From a virus: DNA of 35,614 bases. Under the pieces are notes generated by a model. That model was not told the DNA's origin. It ran no database searches and saw only the letters and a list, made by a program, of their open reading frames with translations. This document shows positions 19,505 to 26,087 of this stretch, piece after piece (the first letter of the stretch is position 1; the number at the start of each line of letters is the position of its first letter). The DNA lies in the IMG/VR virus record IMGVR_UViG_3300032334_000964, positions 1 through 35,614 of that record; one strand, given 5' to 3'. The position numbers and the translations under genes are program-made.

Positions 19505-19527
19505 AGTCTAGCAGTGGGGTCTGACAA
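19505..19527 (-). promoter_or_regulatory. TTGTCAG-N10-TAGACT promoter
   Basis: TAGACT at 19505-19510, 10 nt, TTGTCAG at 19521-19527; CRP-like site 19555-19570 lies 28 nt upstream. Confidence 0.55.
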
Positions 19528-19554
19528 ATTGGGCACTTATTTGCTTAGGCTCAC

Positions 19555-19570
19555 TGTGATTTGCATCACA
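19555..19570. promoter_or_regulatory. CRP/GlxR-like palindrome
   Basis: TGTGATTTGCATCACA: TGTGA-N6-TCACA, perfect arms. Confidence 0.5.
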
Positions 19571-19663
19571 TTTATTTGCTAAGGCTCATTGCTTATTTAT
19601 CTTTATTTAATTGTTATAGTATTAATACTAGCATAAAAATGTCAAAAAGTCAAGTCCAAATAC

Positions 19664-19727
19664 GGCGTGTCGTATGTGATTAATCTCACATTACTTATAC
19701 ACAGCCTGTGGATAACTTTGCACGTGC
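19664..19727. repeat. intergenic module with CRP-like site and DnaA box
   Basis: GGCGTGTCG 19664-19672, CRP-like palindrome 19675-19690, TTATACACA then TGTGGATAA 19707-19715, GCACGTGC 19720-19727. The 297 nt between 19471 and 19767 hold these signals and no gene. Confidence 0.5.
19675..19690. promoter_or_regulatory. CRP/GlxR-like palindrome
   Basis: TGTGATTAATCTCACA, perfect TGTGA-N6-TCACA. Confidence 0.55.
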
Positions 19728-19767
19728 AATTTTTGCAGAGTTTTTATTTCTGCAAAATTGTTTTTAT

Positions 19768-19869
19768 TTATTTTATTTTTTCTAAAAGTTTTTCTAATTC
19801 TTTTAGTTGTTCTAAGTTTAGATGATCTAAATTAATTGCATCTGTAAATCCAAATAAATCTTTTTCCAT
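19768..19869 (-). CDS. 33-residue Leu/Lys helical peptide
   Basis: MEKDLFGFTDAINLDHLNLE followed by a Leu heptad helix (QLKELEKLLEKIK). Good SD (GAGGAAAAG) located in the end of the upstream gene. Last gene of the 20518 operon. Confidence 0.55.
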   Translation of the reverse strand: MEKDLFGFTDAINLDHLNLEQLKELEKLLEKIK

Positions 19870-19870
19870 T

Positions 19871-20011
19871 TTACTTTTCCTCAATTTCTGCAACATAGAC
19901 ATCGCTGCGATTTATGTTTCCATGTTTTAACTTAAAATCAAATTCGTTAATTGCATCATCATAGTTATCGGCAACGATGTCGATAAAAGTAGTGAATTCA
20001 AATACTGGCAT
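19871..20011 (-). CDS. small DpnD-like protein
   Basis: 46 residues: MPVFEFTTFIDIVADNYDDA, ending VYVAEIEEK; strand-helix-strand pattern as in 10247-10432. TAATG coupling upstream. Confidence 0.6.
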   Translation of the reverse strand: MPVFEFTTFIDIVADNYDDAINEFDFKLKHGNINRSDVYVAEIEEK

Positions 20012-20175
20012 TAGTTAGCCTCCTTGTATAGGTAGTCCCATGCCTTACGGCACATCAAGATAGATTGGCAATTATCGCAACAGATAACACCATGAGGGTT
20101 AAGGTCTACATCATAGACATCAACAGAGGCAGAGGATTTGCCACATACAGAGGCAACAGTTAAAAATGTACTCAT
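20011..20175 (-). CDS. Cys-rich 54-residue protein
   Basis: C11, then ICCDNCQSILMCRKAW (C35, C36, C39, C45): probable zinc site. AAGGAGG in its tail serves the next gene. TAATG coupling both sides. Confidence 0.6.
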   Translation of the reverse strand: MSTFLTVASVCGKSSASVDVYDVDLNPHGVICCDNCQSILMCRKAWDYLYKEAN

Positions 20176-20339
20176 TATTTTACTCCTTCGAATAATTCTT
20201 TACACTTATTAGGATTTTCCCAATAAGGTTGCCCTTCGTGATACAGGGCGGGGGCTAATACAACCTGACCGCAAGGGCATAGGTTCATTAAGCCTTTAGG
20301 GTAATCGCTTACAGTAGCAAATTTAGTCCAAATACTCAT
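20175..20339 (-). CDS. small Cys protein, unknown
   Basis: 54 residues: MSIWTKFATVSDYPKGLMNL, CPCGQVV and a later NPNKCKELF. Possible metal site CPC...H...C. Overlaps 20336 gene by 4 nt. Confidence 0.6.
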   Translation of the reverse strand: MSIWTKFATVSDYPKGLMNLCPCGQVVLAPALYHEGQPYWENPNKCKELFEGVK

Positions 20340-20518
20340 TTAGACACCTTCCAATCTGTCCACATAGGTAGACGCTCTGGGTCGGTATCGTTATACCAAC
20401 GCTCAATGTTATTTTCACACACTTCGCAAAAAGTGTATTGGTCATCTCCTACCATAGAGATAGCAGACTTATTAGGGGTGTGTGTCTTACACACTTCGTT
20501 AATTGTTAGTGTAGTCAT
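20336..20518 (-). CDS. zinc-binding small protein, first gene of operon
   Basis: 60 residues: EVCKTHTP, then FCEVCENNIERWYND: C..H...C..C layout. SD GAAAGGTGG. The leader contains a palindrome TATACTTTATAGTATA around the -10. Confidence 0.68.
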   Translation of the reverse strand: MTTLTINEVCKTHTPNKSAISMVGDDQYTFCEVCENNIERWYNDTDPERLPMWTDWKVSK

Positions 20519-20568
20519 TTTAGACCACCTTTCTTTTTTGTTACTATTTAACTTTCTTTATACTATAA

Positions 20569-20591
20569 AGTATAGCAGGGGGGTCTGACAT
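20569..20591 (-). promoter_or_regulatory. TGTCAG-N10-TATACT promoter in divergent control region
   Basis: TATACT at 20569-20574, 10 nt, ATGTCAG at 20585-20591. The gene-free 20519-20860 stretch holds this, two CRP-like sites, a motif module (20692-20720) and the plus-strand promoter. Confidence 0.55.
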
Positions 20592-20630
20592 TTTGGTGGG
20601 TACAAAACGGACATTTGGGATAAAGGGGAT

Positions 20631-20646
20631 TGTGAATCACATCACA
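20631..20646. promoter_or_regulatory. CRP/GlxR-like palindrome
   Basis: TGTGAATCACATCACA, TGTGA-N6-TCACA, between divergent promoters. Confidence 0.5.
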
Positions 20647-20691
20647 TTTTTGGGGGAATTATAACAATAGCGTAACAATCGTAGCATTATC

Positions 20692-20720
20692 GGCGTGTCG
20701 ACTTGACAGAGTAAACGTGC
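20692..20720. repeat. intergenic motif module GGCGTGTCG ... ACGTGC
   Basis: GGCGTGTCG 20692-20700, TTGACA, ACGTGC 20715-20720. Confidence 0.45.
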
Positions 20721-20726
20721 GATCTG

Positions 20727-20742
20727 TGTGGTGTAAATCACA
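20727..20742. promoter_or_regulatory. imperfect CRP-like site
   Basis: TGTGGTGTAAATCACA; one mismatch in the left arm; 31 nt upstream of the plus-strand -35. Confidence 0.4.
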
Positions 20743-20773
20743 TTAAAAATGTCCGATTTGTCCGTGTCTAAAC

Positions 20774-20802
20774 TTGACTTTTTGACATTTTTGTGCTATA
20801 CT
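20774..20802 (+). promoter_or_regulatory. promoter TTGACT-17-TATACT
   Basis: TTGACT at 20774-20779, 17 nt, TATACT at 20797-20802. Leader of about 50 nt with SD GAAAGGTG before the ATG at 20861. Confidence 0.75.
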
Positions 20803-20860
20803 TCTAGTATAAGAAAAATTAAATAAGATTAAATAACTACTAAAGAAAGGTGTTCATTAA

Positions 20861-21076
20861 ATGAATACACTAGATAAAAATACAATCAAACATTCTAAGT
20901 TCGGTCATCTTGACCTAGAACAGCGTATCCACCTCGCTGCAACTATGGTTGCTAATGGTGAGGTAGTATCCTTTAGAGGTGCTAGTGCTGATACCTACCA
21001 AAAGGTACAGGCTCTCGCTAACAAGATTAAGTTAGAGCGTGAGTTTCCACAGTGCCCATGTGGGGAGTGTGAATAA
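20861..21076 (+). CDS. small protein with C-terminal Cys cluster
   Basis: 71 residues: MNTLDKNTIKHSKFGHLDLE, a helical middle, and a CPCGECE end. First gene of the plus-strand operon that ends at the terminator 21754-21788. Function unknown. Confidence 0.7.
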   Translation: MNTLDKNTIKHSKFGHLDLEQRIHLAATMVANGEVVSFRGASADTYQKVQALANKIKLEREFPQCPCGECE

Positions 21077-21077
21077 C

Positions 21078-21200
21078 ATGACTAACCCTTTCACATACAT
21101 GATAGACCTATTAGATGAATACGACTACATGGGTCCAATAGGTGCCTTTATTGGTGTTGCTATTGCAGTTATTACATGTTTTATTTTAGGAGGTAATTAA
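21078..21200 (+). CDS. 40-residue membrane peptide
   Basis: Soluble start MTNPFTYMIDLLDEYDYMG, then one hydrophobic span (IGAFIGVAIAVITCFIL). AGGAGG near its end serves the next gene. Function unknown. Confidence 0.6.
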   Translation: MTNPFTYMIDLLDEYDYMGPIGAFIGVAIAVITCFILGGN

Positions 21201-21314
21201 ATGAATACGCCAATGTTATTTCTATGTGATGAATGTTCTACACTAGCAATCGTTACCATGCAGGGTAACACAATAACATTAACCACCTGCCTATGTACTA
21301 AGGAGAATAAATAA
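21201..21314 (+). CDS. 37-residue zinc-ribbon peptide
   Basis: CDEC (9-12) and CLC (30-32); directly follows the upstream TAA. SD AGGAGG 7 nt upstream. Function unknown. Confidence 0.6.
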   Translation: MNTPMLFLCDECSTLAIVTMQGNTITLTTCLCTKENK

Positions 21315-21461
21315 ATGAAATGTATTATCACAAATTGCGAAAGCACACAGTTAGTTTATAGCGGAACAGATGCGTTCATGCTAGGTATCCCAACAGAGAA
21401 GGTTTGCTATGAGCATGCCAACATCTATGCACAGGTAAGTAACCTAGTAGATGCTCAGTGA
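21315..21461 (+). CDS. 48-residue Cys protein
   Basis: MKCIITNCESTQLVYSG, later KVCYEHANIY: C...C...C..H. SD AGGAG precedes. Function unknown. A run of 82 nt without a supported gene follows. Confidence 0.6.
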   Translation: MKCIITNCESTQLVYSGTDAFMLGIPTEKVCYEHANIYAQVSNLVDAQ

Positions 21462-21543
21462 ACTAGATAGGCGCAGAGCGCACCTCGCAAGCGGGGGAAC
21501 AATAAGCAATTACGACAGAAGCCATTACAATAAGGAGAATACA

Positions 21544-21732
21544 ATGATTAAAGCAACATTAACAACAACACAAGGTTCCACAAGAGGAATGAATTTTGAT
21601 ACTAAAGAACATCTCCTAGAGTTTATTGAATTGTTTGGTGCCACATTACCCATCGGCACAGCAGTTAACATCGATGCCCCACTAGTAGGAATCCATAGTG
21701 GGTGGATACAGGGTAGCGCACCCAAGATGTAG
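21544..21732 (+). CDS. small beta protein; paralogue of 19285-19470
   Basis: 62 residues from ATG 21544 with AAGGAG and the same N-terminal register as the minus-strand paralogue. An in-frame ATG at 21451 would add 31 residues but has no paralogue support. LPIGTAVNIDAPLVGIHSG matches LPVGVSVKVACDTLGITG. Confidence 0.65.
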   Translation: MIKATLTTTQGSTRGMNFDTKEHLLEFIELFGATLPIGTAVNIDAPLVGIHSGWIQGSAPKM

Positions 21733-21753
21733 TGCCTAGTGCATACAAGATCG

Positions 21754-21788
21754 ATAGTGTGTCTATTATGGGCACACTATTTTTTTTG
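21754..21788 (+). terminator. strong intrinsic terminator
   Basis: Perfect 8-bp stem ATAGTGTG/CACACTAT followed by eight T. Ends the 20861-21732 operon. Confidence 0.88.
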
Positions 21789-21888
21789 TTTGTTGTTTTG
21801 TATAGTGTGTATCATACATCTGGACAAAATATTCAGATTTTAGGATATTTGGTTTTTATAATTTTTTTCAGATTTCGACGGAATAAGG

Positions 21889-21894
21889 TATAAT
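21889..21894 (+). promoter_or_regulatory. -10 box GGTATAAT, leaderless gene at 21901
   Basis: TATAAT 21889-21894, 6 nt to the ATG; no clear -35. Confidence 0.6.
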
Positions 21895-21900
21895 ATATTT

Positions 21901-22125
21901 ATGGGAATATTAGACAATCTAGAAAACGCCTGGGACGATAATTTCGGGGAAGATCAAAACCTTGACTGGTGTAAAACAGGTATGCCAGAATTTGAATCAA
22001 CACCTATAGTAGAAACAGACGCTATGGGCAGAGAGATCTTTTGGCAGGATATGGGCAGACCAGAAGAAACAAACCTGCTTGCTCAAACCAGTTGCTCTTG
22101 CTCTGGCTGTAATTGTGGCAAATAA
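21901..22125 (+). CDS. small protein with Cys-rich tail
   Basis: 74 residues; acidic body (MGILDNLENAWDDNFGEDQN) and a tail CSCSGCNCGK with four Cys in eight residues, probably metal binding. Function unknown. Confidence 0.68.
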   Translation: MGILDNLENAWDDNFGEDQNLDWCKTGMPEFESTPIVETDAMGREIFWQDMGRPEETNLLAQTSCSCSGCNCGK

Positions 22126-22140
22126 AAAATTTTTCAGATT

Positions 22141-22326
22141 TTACTTAAATACATCTTTTTGAGCAAGATCATCATAGATCAAACCCATCATATGGTGTAG
22201 CGCTGGATATTGACCATCAATATTTTTTGTAATATCTTCATTACTCATCTTGGCTTGCACCATCAAGTTATAATTATATTCATTTACTGTATCAATCATT
22301 ACTGCTAAAACTTCTTCTCTGTTCAT
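22141..22326 (-). CDS. unknown helical 61-residue protein
   Basis: Start ATG 22326 (AGGA 6 nt upstream; ATGA overlap with the upstream stop) preferred over 22332. MNREEVLAVMIDTVNEYNYN, then LHHMMGLIYDDLAQ. Coupled to the DHH-like gene. Confidence 0.62.
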   Translation of the reverse strand: MNREEVLAVMIDTVNEYNYNLMVQAKMSNEDITKNIDGQYPALHHMMGLIYDDLAQKDVFK

Positions 22327-23093
22327 GCCCATTCCTTTTCTTGGTTGTAAGTTACAGAATACTCTCCTGTAAAAATTTCTGCATATGAGATTATATCTCT
22401 ATTATACCTTATAACGGTTTCTATACCAACTTTGTCACTTATGTACTTAATACCCTGGACTAGTGGCTCAAAAGCCATCTCCTGCGCCTCCAAAGCCTTA
22501 TTAAGGGTATTCAGGTATCTTTCCTTGCCGTACCTTTTAGAAACAAATGCTTGATCAACATAATCAAATCTTGCTTGTGCATCATTTCTTTTTGCAATGT
22601 CCGAATTGTCTATTATGTACTTTGTTGCAGGATGTTCCATCCGTGTAGACCAGTTTCGCATGTTATCGCTGTACTTCTCCATGTTCTTTAGAGTTGAATC
22701 AGCGAAAGCCATGCGTATAAGGTCAGAGTCGGAGGTTTGAACCTCTGTTGCGAACGAAATCAAAAAAGCGGTTGCGAAAGGAAACTTGTCGCTATATGTC
22801 GAAACGCCGACGTGCACATTCGGTTTAAACGACTCGACTGACATATTATCTTCTAAGAGTCGCATATGGTTGCCGAGAGATACATACTCTTGACGATTCA
22901 TATCGCAATCGACAAACAAGCATTCTTCTGGATTGATCCCGTCGGCGAGACATAAAATATTTTTGTCATACGAACCCACTATTTTCGAACCGTTAAAACG
23001 CTCTAATAATTTTGCGGACATAAAACCATCCATGTCGGGGGATATAATTAAATTCTTAGAATACTCTAGTGTGTCTAGTATGTGTGTTTTCAT
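22323..23093 (-). CDS. DHH-like phosphoesterase (tentative)
   Basis: 256 residues. LIISPDMDGFMSAKLLERF parallels DHH motif I (H.D.DG..S), LFVDCDM parallels motif II, and SLGNHM stands where DHH would be. The leading His of motif I and the DHH triplet are altered, so activity is uncertain. DHH proteins are 3'-5' exonucleases or nanoRNases/pAp phosphatases. Codon use in the middle has more CG than its neighbours. Divergent from the 23126 gene. Confidence 0.45.
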   Translation of the reverse strand: MKTHILDTLEYSKNLIISPDMDGFMSAKLLERFNGSKIVGSYDKNILCLADGINPEECLFVDCDMNRQEYVSLGNHMRLLEDNMSVESFKPNVHVGVSTYSDKFPFATAFLISFATEVQTSDSDLIRMAFADSTLKNMEKYSDNMRNWSTRMEHPATKYIIDNSDIAKRNDAQARFDYVDQAFVSKRYGKERYLNTLNKALEAQEMAFEPLVQGIKYISDKVGIETVIRYNRDIISYAEIFTGEYSVTYNQEKEWA

Positions 23094-23110
23094 TTTATTA
23101 AAATACCCCT

Positions 23111-23116
23111 TATAAT
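23111..23116 (+). promoter_or_regulatory. -10 box TATAAT for gene 23126
   Basis: TATAAT 23111-23116, 9 nt to the ATG; near-leaderless. Confidence 0.5.
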
Positions 23117-23125
23117 AATGTTGTT

Positions 23126-23377
23126 ATGACAATCCAGGACTGGGCTTCGTTAATCGTAGCAATACTTACAATTGTATCATCAATAGCCTTTGCGATCAAG
23201 TGGCTGGTGAAACATTATCTTAGCGAACTTAAAACCAATGGTGGCTCAAGTGTCAAGGACCAGATGAATAGACTTGAACAACGTGCCAATGAAGCAGATA
23301 TTAAAAGAAAAGAAATGGATCGCAAATTGGACCATATGTATGATATTCTTATTGAGTATATTTCAAAATCTAAGTAA
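23126..23377 (+). CDS. membrane/coiled-coil protein, holin-like topology
   Basis: 83 residues. One membrane span (residues 7-29, WASLIVAILTIVSSIAFAIK) then a long charged coiled coil (DQMNRLEQRANEADIKRKEM). Such proteins near tail genes are often labelled holins or tail accessory proteins; nothing here decides. Confidence 0.6.
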   Translation: MTIQDWASLIVAILTIVSSIAFAIKWLVKHYLSELKTNGGSSVKDQMNRLEQRANEADIKRKEMDRKLDHMYDILIEYISKSK

Positions 23378-23569
23378 CTATATATATTATATATAAGATA
23401 GTTTTTAAAACTATAAAGATATTCTTTTCTTCTTATATATATTTAAGTATACACCATCCCAATACTGGCATTCTATTCTAAAAGTAACAAATCGGACATT
23501 ATCAATTGTAACAATTTGGTAAACTTTTAATATCATGTCCATTTTGTACCTTTATGGTATAATTTTATT

Positions 23570-23625
23570 ACTGGCTAATACCTTGGTTTGTCCTATACCC
23601 ACCAATCAAGGTATTAGTCTTTTTT
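23570..23625 (+). ncRNA. candidate small RNA made of promoter plus terminator only
   Basis: GGTATAAT at 23556-23563 would start an RNA near 23570. It folds into an 11-bp perfect stem (CTAATACCTTG at 23575-23585 with CAAGGTATTAG at 23607-23617) followed by TCTTTTTT. It is about 56 nt long with no reading frame. Either a small RNA or an insulator separating the tail-gene promoters from upstream transcription. The rest of 23378-23557 is AT-rich with no gene. Confidence 0.45.
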
Positions 23626-23629
23626 ATGG

Positions 23630-23635
23630 TATAAT
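23630..23635 (+). promoter_or_regulatory. -10 box GGTATAAT for gene 23644
   Basis: TATAAT 23630-23635, 8 nt to the ATG, directly after a terminator. Confidence 0.6.
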
Positions 23636-23643
23636 CAATTATT

Positions 23644-24024
23644 ATGGCTACTCATGGACCCGAAGTATTTGGAGCAGACCCTGCTCGTATTAAATGGCAA
23701 ATAGTTAGAGGAGATACCTCTCCGCTTCGTGTGGAATTTTTACAAGATGACGAAGTGACATATTTTGATACATCTGATTGGACCTTTGAGGCTACATCTT
23801 ATGATCCTCAGTCTGATGTTCTTGATTCCCTGGAAGTTACACCAGGAGAAGGATATGTAGATATCTTGGCTCCAGCATCTGTTACTCAATTTTGGGGTAC
23901 TGGTTACAAGTCTATTGTTACAGAACTAACTTTTGACCTTCAGGTTACTATTGATGAAAATACCATTTGGACACCTCTGATTGGAACCATCTCAGTAATT
24001 GGGGATGTGACAGGTAGTCTATAA
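23644..24024 (+). CDS. virion structural protein, Ig-like, 'VRGDTS' family member
   Basis: 126 residues. KWQIVRGDTSPLRVEF near the start and TIWTPLIGTISVIGDVTGSL at the end frame a beta-sandwich. The same plan occurs at 35190-35606 (WTVVRGDTSGF ... KILEDVTD) and, longer, at 26088-26846 (NYYKGDTFEFRI). It resembles BppU-type baseplate N-terminal domains. Probably part of the tail appendage. Confidence 0.7.
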   Translation: MATHGPEVFGADPARIKWQIVRGDTSPLRVEFLQDDEVTYFDTSDWTFEATSYDPQSDVLDSLEVTPGEGYVDILAPASVTQFWGTGYKSIVTELTFDLQVTIDENTIWTPLIGTISVIGDVTGSL

Positions 24025-24110
24025 TGTCGGTAGTTAAAATATCAACTCCAAGAACTGAGTTGCCACCACTGGTTAGAGTAAAAGATAAAACTTTTAAAGT
24101 AAACAAATGA
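24024..24110 (+). CDS. 28-residue peptide between tail genes
   Basis: MSVVKISTPRTELPPLVRVK, very short and basic. The ATG overlaps the upstream TAA (TAATG), and its TGA forms the TG of the next extended -10 box. Could be a coupling leader rather than a functional protein. Confidence 0.45.
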   Translation: MSVVKISTPRTELPPLVRVKDKTFKVNK

Positions 24111-24116
24111 TATAAT
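24108..24116 (+). promoter_or_regulatory. extended -10 TGATATAAT containing a stop codon
   Basis: TGA (24108-24110) is the stop of the 28-residue gene; TATAAT 24111-24116; 7 nt to the ATG at 24124. Confidence 0.65.
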
Positions 24117-24123
24117 CATTTTT

Positions 24124-24396
24124 ATGACAACTCACTCATTATCACAAATAAGCAATACTGAGGCTATACGCCTTACTCCAAATGGAATGCACTCTGGTAT
24201 GGATATTACAGTTCAAAACCTAAGCGATACTTCTTACGTGTATCTTGGTGGAGAAGGAGTCAATCAAGAAGATTTTGGATATCGTCTATCACCTGGATCA
24301 GCATGGTCTGTTGAACTACCTGGACTAGATGCACTTTATGCAATTGCTGATACAAATGGAACATATATTGCAGTTCTTAAGACAGGGCTTGAATAA
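24124..24396 (+). CDS. small tail-associated beta protein
   Basis: 90 residues: DITVQNLSDTSYVYLGGEGV, then YRLSPGSAWSVELPGLDALY. This QN..D..YVYLGG...G..L.PG pattern is common in small phage structural proteins next to fibre genes. Function unknown. Confidence 0.7.
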   Translation: MTTHSLSQISNTEAIRLTPNGMHSGMDITVQNLSDTSYVYLGGEGVNQEDFGYRLSPGSAWSVELPGLDALYAIADTNGTYIAVLKTGLE

Positions 24397-24398
24397 TA

Positions 24399-25328
24399 AT
24401 GGCACGGTTTACTACAACAGGTGGATCAGGGTCTGGAACACCAGGCCCACAAGGACCGCAGGGTCCAGCAGGTGCAGATGGAGCAACCCCATTCACTATC
24501 GTAGGTTCTTATGACAATGGTGTCTCATATAATTTAGGAGTTGCTGTTTATTATAATGGCGGAACTTATGTAAGAACTGGTAATCCACTTAATCCTGGAT
24601 ACCCTCCAGCAGTAGGCTCTGTAAATGAATCATGGACCCCTCTTGCAGAAAAGGGTGAAACACCAGATCTTTCTTCATACTCAGGAGACATTCTTCCTTC
24701 AGCAGACAACCAGTATGTTTTAGGTAATTCAGAAAATAGATGGAAGTCTATATCTGTTGGTGATGGTACGATCTATATTACTGACGCTACCCTGGGAACA
24801 GAAGCAGGTATTACTGTTGACGATGGAGTTTTTCTTATCAACGGTATTGCACAAGCACAGTTGCCAAACCTTGCTGTCACTAATTTAATCTTTAATGATA
24901 ATACAGTTCAAACTACAGCAGCACCTGCAATTAGTGAACCAACTACATATAACCCAGTTTTTAGCGCAACAGGATTAACTTATACTGGCACTCCAACAAC
25001 AGGTTCGTATATGAAAATTGGCAAAATGGTTACATTTAGAATCCATGTTGATTTTGCTACCGTAACCAACTTTGGAACTGGTAAGTACTCTCTTACACTT
25101 CCTTTTGCTCCTGTAGCCCATTACATATTTAGGGATGGTGGGCTTCATCACACTGATACAAACCCAGACGACCATTATCAAGTTGCTGGTGATGCGGATC
25201 CTGGATCAACTACTTTATCTCTTTATTACTCATCTGGTGCTCAAGATTTAGCAATGGACAAAAACTCTCCGCATACTATACATACCAATGACTATCTGTA
25301 TATCTCTGGAACATACGAGACTGCATAA
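24399..25328 (+). CDS. collagen-like tail fibre / adsorption protein
   Basis: 309 residues. Gly-rich start, about five Gly-X-Y triplets (GTPGPQGPQGPAGADG, residues 13-28), then a carbohydrate-binding-like module (IVGSYDNGVSYNLGVAVYYN, GGTYVRT), a trimerisation-type segment with LGNSENRWKSISVGDG, and a C-terminal beta domain ending in ISGTYETA. Probably a trimeric fibre. It follows the upstream gene by 2 nt. Confidence 0.8.
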   Translation: MARFTTTGGSGSGTPGPQGPQGPAGADGATPFTIVGSYDNGVSYNLGVAVYYNGGTYVRTGNPLNPGYPPAVGSVNESWTPLAEKGETPDLSSYSGDILPSADNQYVLGNSENRWKSISVGDGTIYITDATLGTEAGITVDDGVFLINGIAQAQLPNLAVTNLIFNDNTVQTTAAPAISEPTTYNPVFSATGLTYTGTPTTGSYMKIGKMVTFRIHVDFATVTNFGTGKYSLTLPFAPVAHYIFRDGGLHHTDTNPDDHYQVAGDADPGSTTLSLYYSSGAQDLAMDKNSPHTIHTNDYLYISGTYETA

Positions 25329-25333
25329 TCGGG

Positions 25334-25342
25334 TGAGATAAT
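25334..25342 (+). promoter_or_regulatory. extended -10 TGAGATAAT, leaderless gene at 25349
   Basis: GATAAT 25337-25342 with upstream TGN; 6 nt to the ATG. Confidence 0.55.
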
Positions 25343-25348
25343 GTCACT

Positions 25349-26080
25349 ATGGCCGTTTCTAAATCTATGGATTTCCCTGGTGCAAAAAAATCTTCTTATG
25401 CTGCACAAGTAGAGCAAAGTCAAGCAACTGGTTTGCCAGATAATACTTTGTCATTTCTTCCTGTGCCAGGACCAGTAGGGCCAGAAGGACCAGCAGGTAG
25501 AGACGGTAAGGATGGCAAAGAAGGCCCAGAGGGGCCAGAAGGAAAGCCAGGTCCAAAAGGTGCTCAAGGTCCAGCAGGCAAAGATGGCCTGAGTTCTTTA
25601 TCATCTTCAGGACAGCAAGCAGGATGGGCATCTTACATAAACACAATTACCAAACCAACAAAACTTGGAATATCTCAAGGAGATGATGGCTGGGTAACAC
25701 TTCTACTGGACACAAAAGAAAAATACCAAAACGAGACATACCTTCCTAAAGGTTCTACTAGCCTTTGGAACAGCCATCAGAGAGCCCTAAACTTTCACGG
25801 TATAAAGGAAGGATCCCAAATATTCGTAACATACAACTTTGAACTAACTACCTATACATCTAACACAGAGGTTTGGCTAAGAACATACTTTTCAAGTAAA
25901 GATCAGGAGTTTGTGCAGTTTGTAGGCTCACTAAAGTATCAAAATGTATACAATCTTTCAGTCACACAGAATATTTTTATTGAAGACAAGTCTATGTGGG
26001 GTAACGGAGCAGTTCCTCAAATTAGAACAGACTTTGATGCATCAGTAATTCTCAATTCTGTATATGTCAGCGTGGTATAA
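25349..26080 (+). CDS. collagen-like virion protein
   Basis: 243 residues. Thirteen uninterrupted Gly-X-Y triplets at about residues 41-80, mostly GP-x, GKD and GPE. A C-terminal domain of about 140 residues (WVTLLLDTKEKYQNETYLPK onward) looks like a TNF/C1q-like or fibre-tip beta domain. Pro lies mainly at X, with one at Y (GKP). The stop TAA lies inside the next promoter. Confidence 0.8.
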   Translation: MAVSKSMDFPGAKKSSYAAQVEQSQATGLPDNTLSFLPVPGPVGPEGPAGRDGKDGKEGPEGPEGKPGPKGAQGPAGKDGLSSLSSSGQQAGWASYINTITKPTKLGISQGDDGWVTLLLDTKEKYQNETYLPKGSTSLWNSHQRALNFHGIKEGSQIFVTYNFELTTYTSNTEVWLRTYFSSKDQEFVQFVGSLKYQNVYNLSVTQNIFIEDKSMWGNGAVPQIRTDFDASVILNSVYVSVV

Positions 26081-26081
26081 T
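26076..26081 (+). promoter_or_regulatory. -10 box GGTATAAT overlapping a stop codon
   Basis: TATAAT 26076-26081 contains the TAA of the collagen-like gene; 6 nt to the ATG at 26088. Confidence 0.65.
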
Positions 26082-26087
26082 AAAACC

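Noticed and set aside
21451-21543. N-terminal extension of the 21544 gene from an ATG at 21451
   Set aside because: The internal ATG has a strong SD, and the minus-strand paralogue starts at the same point.
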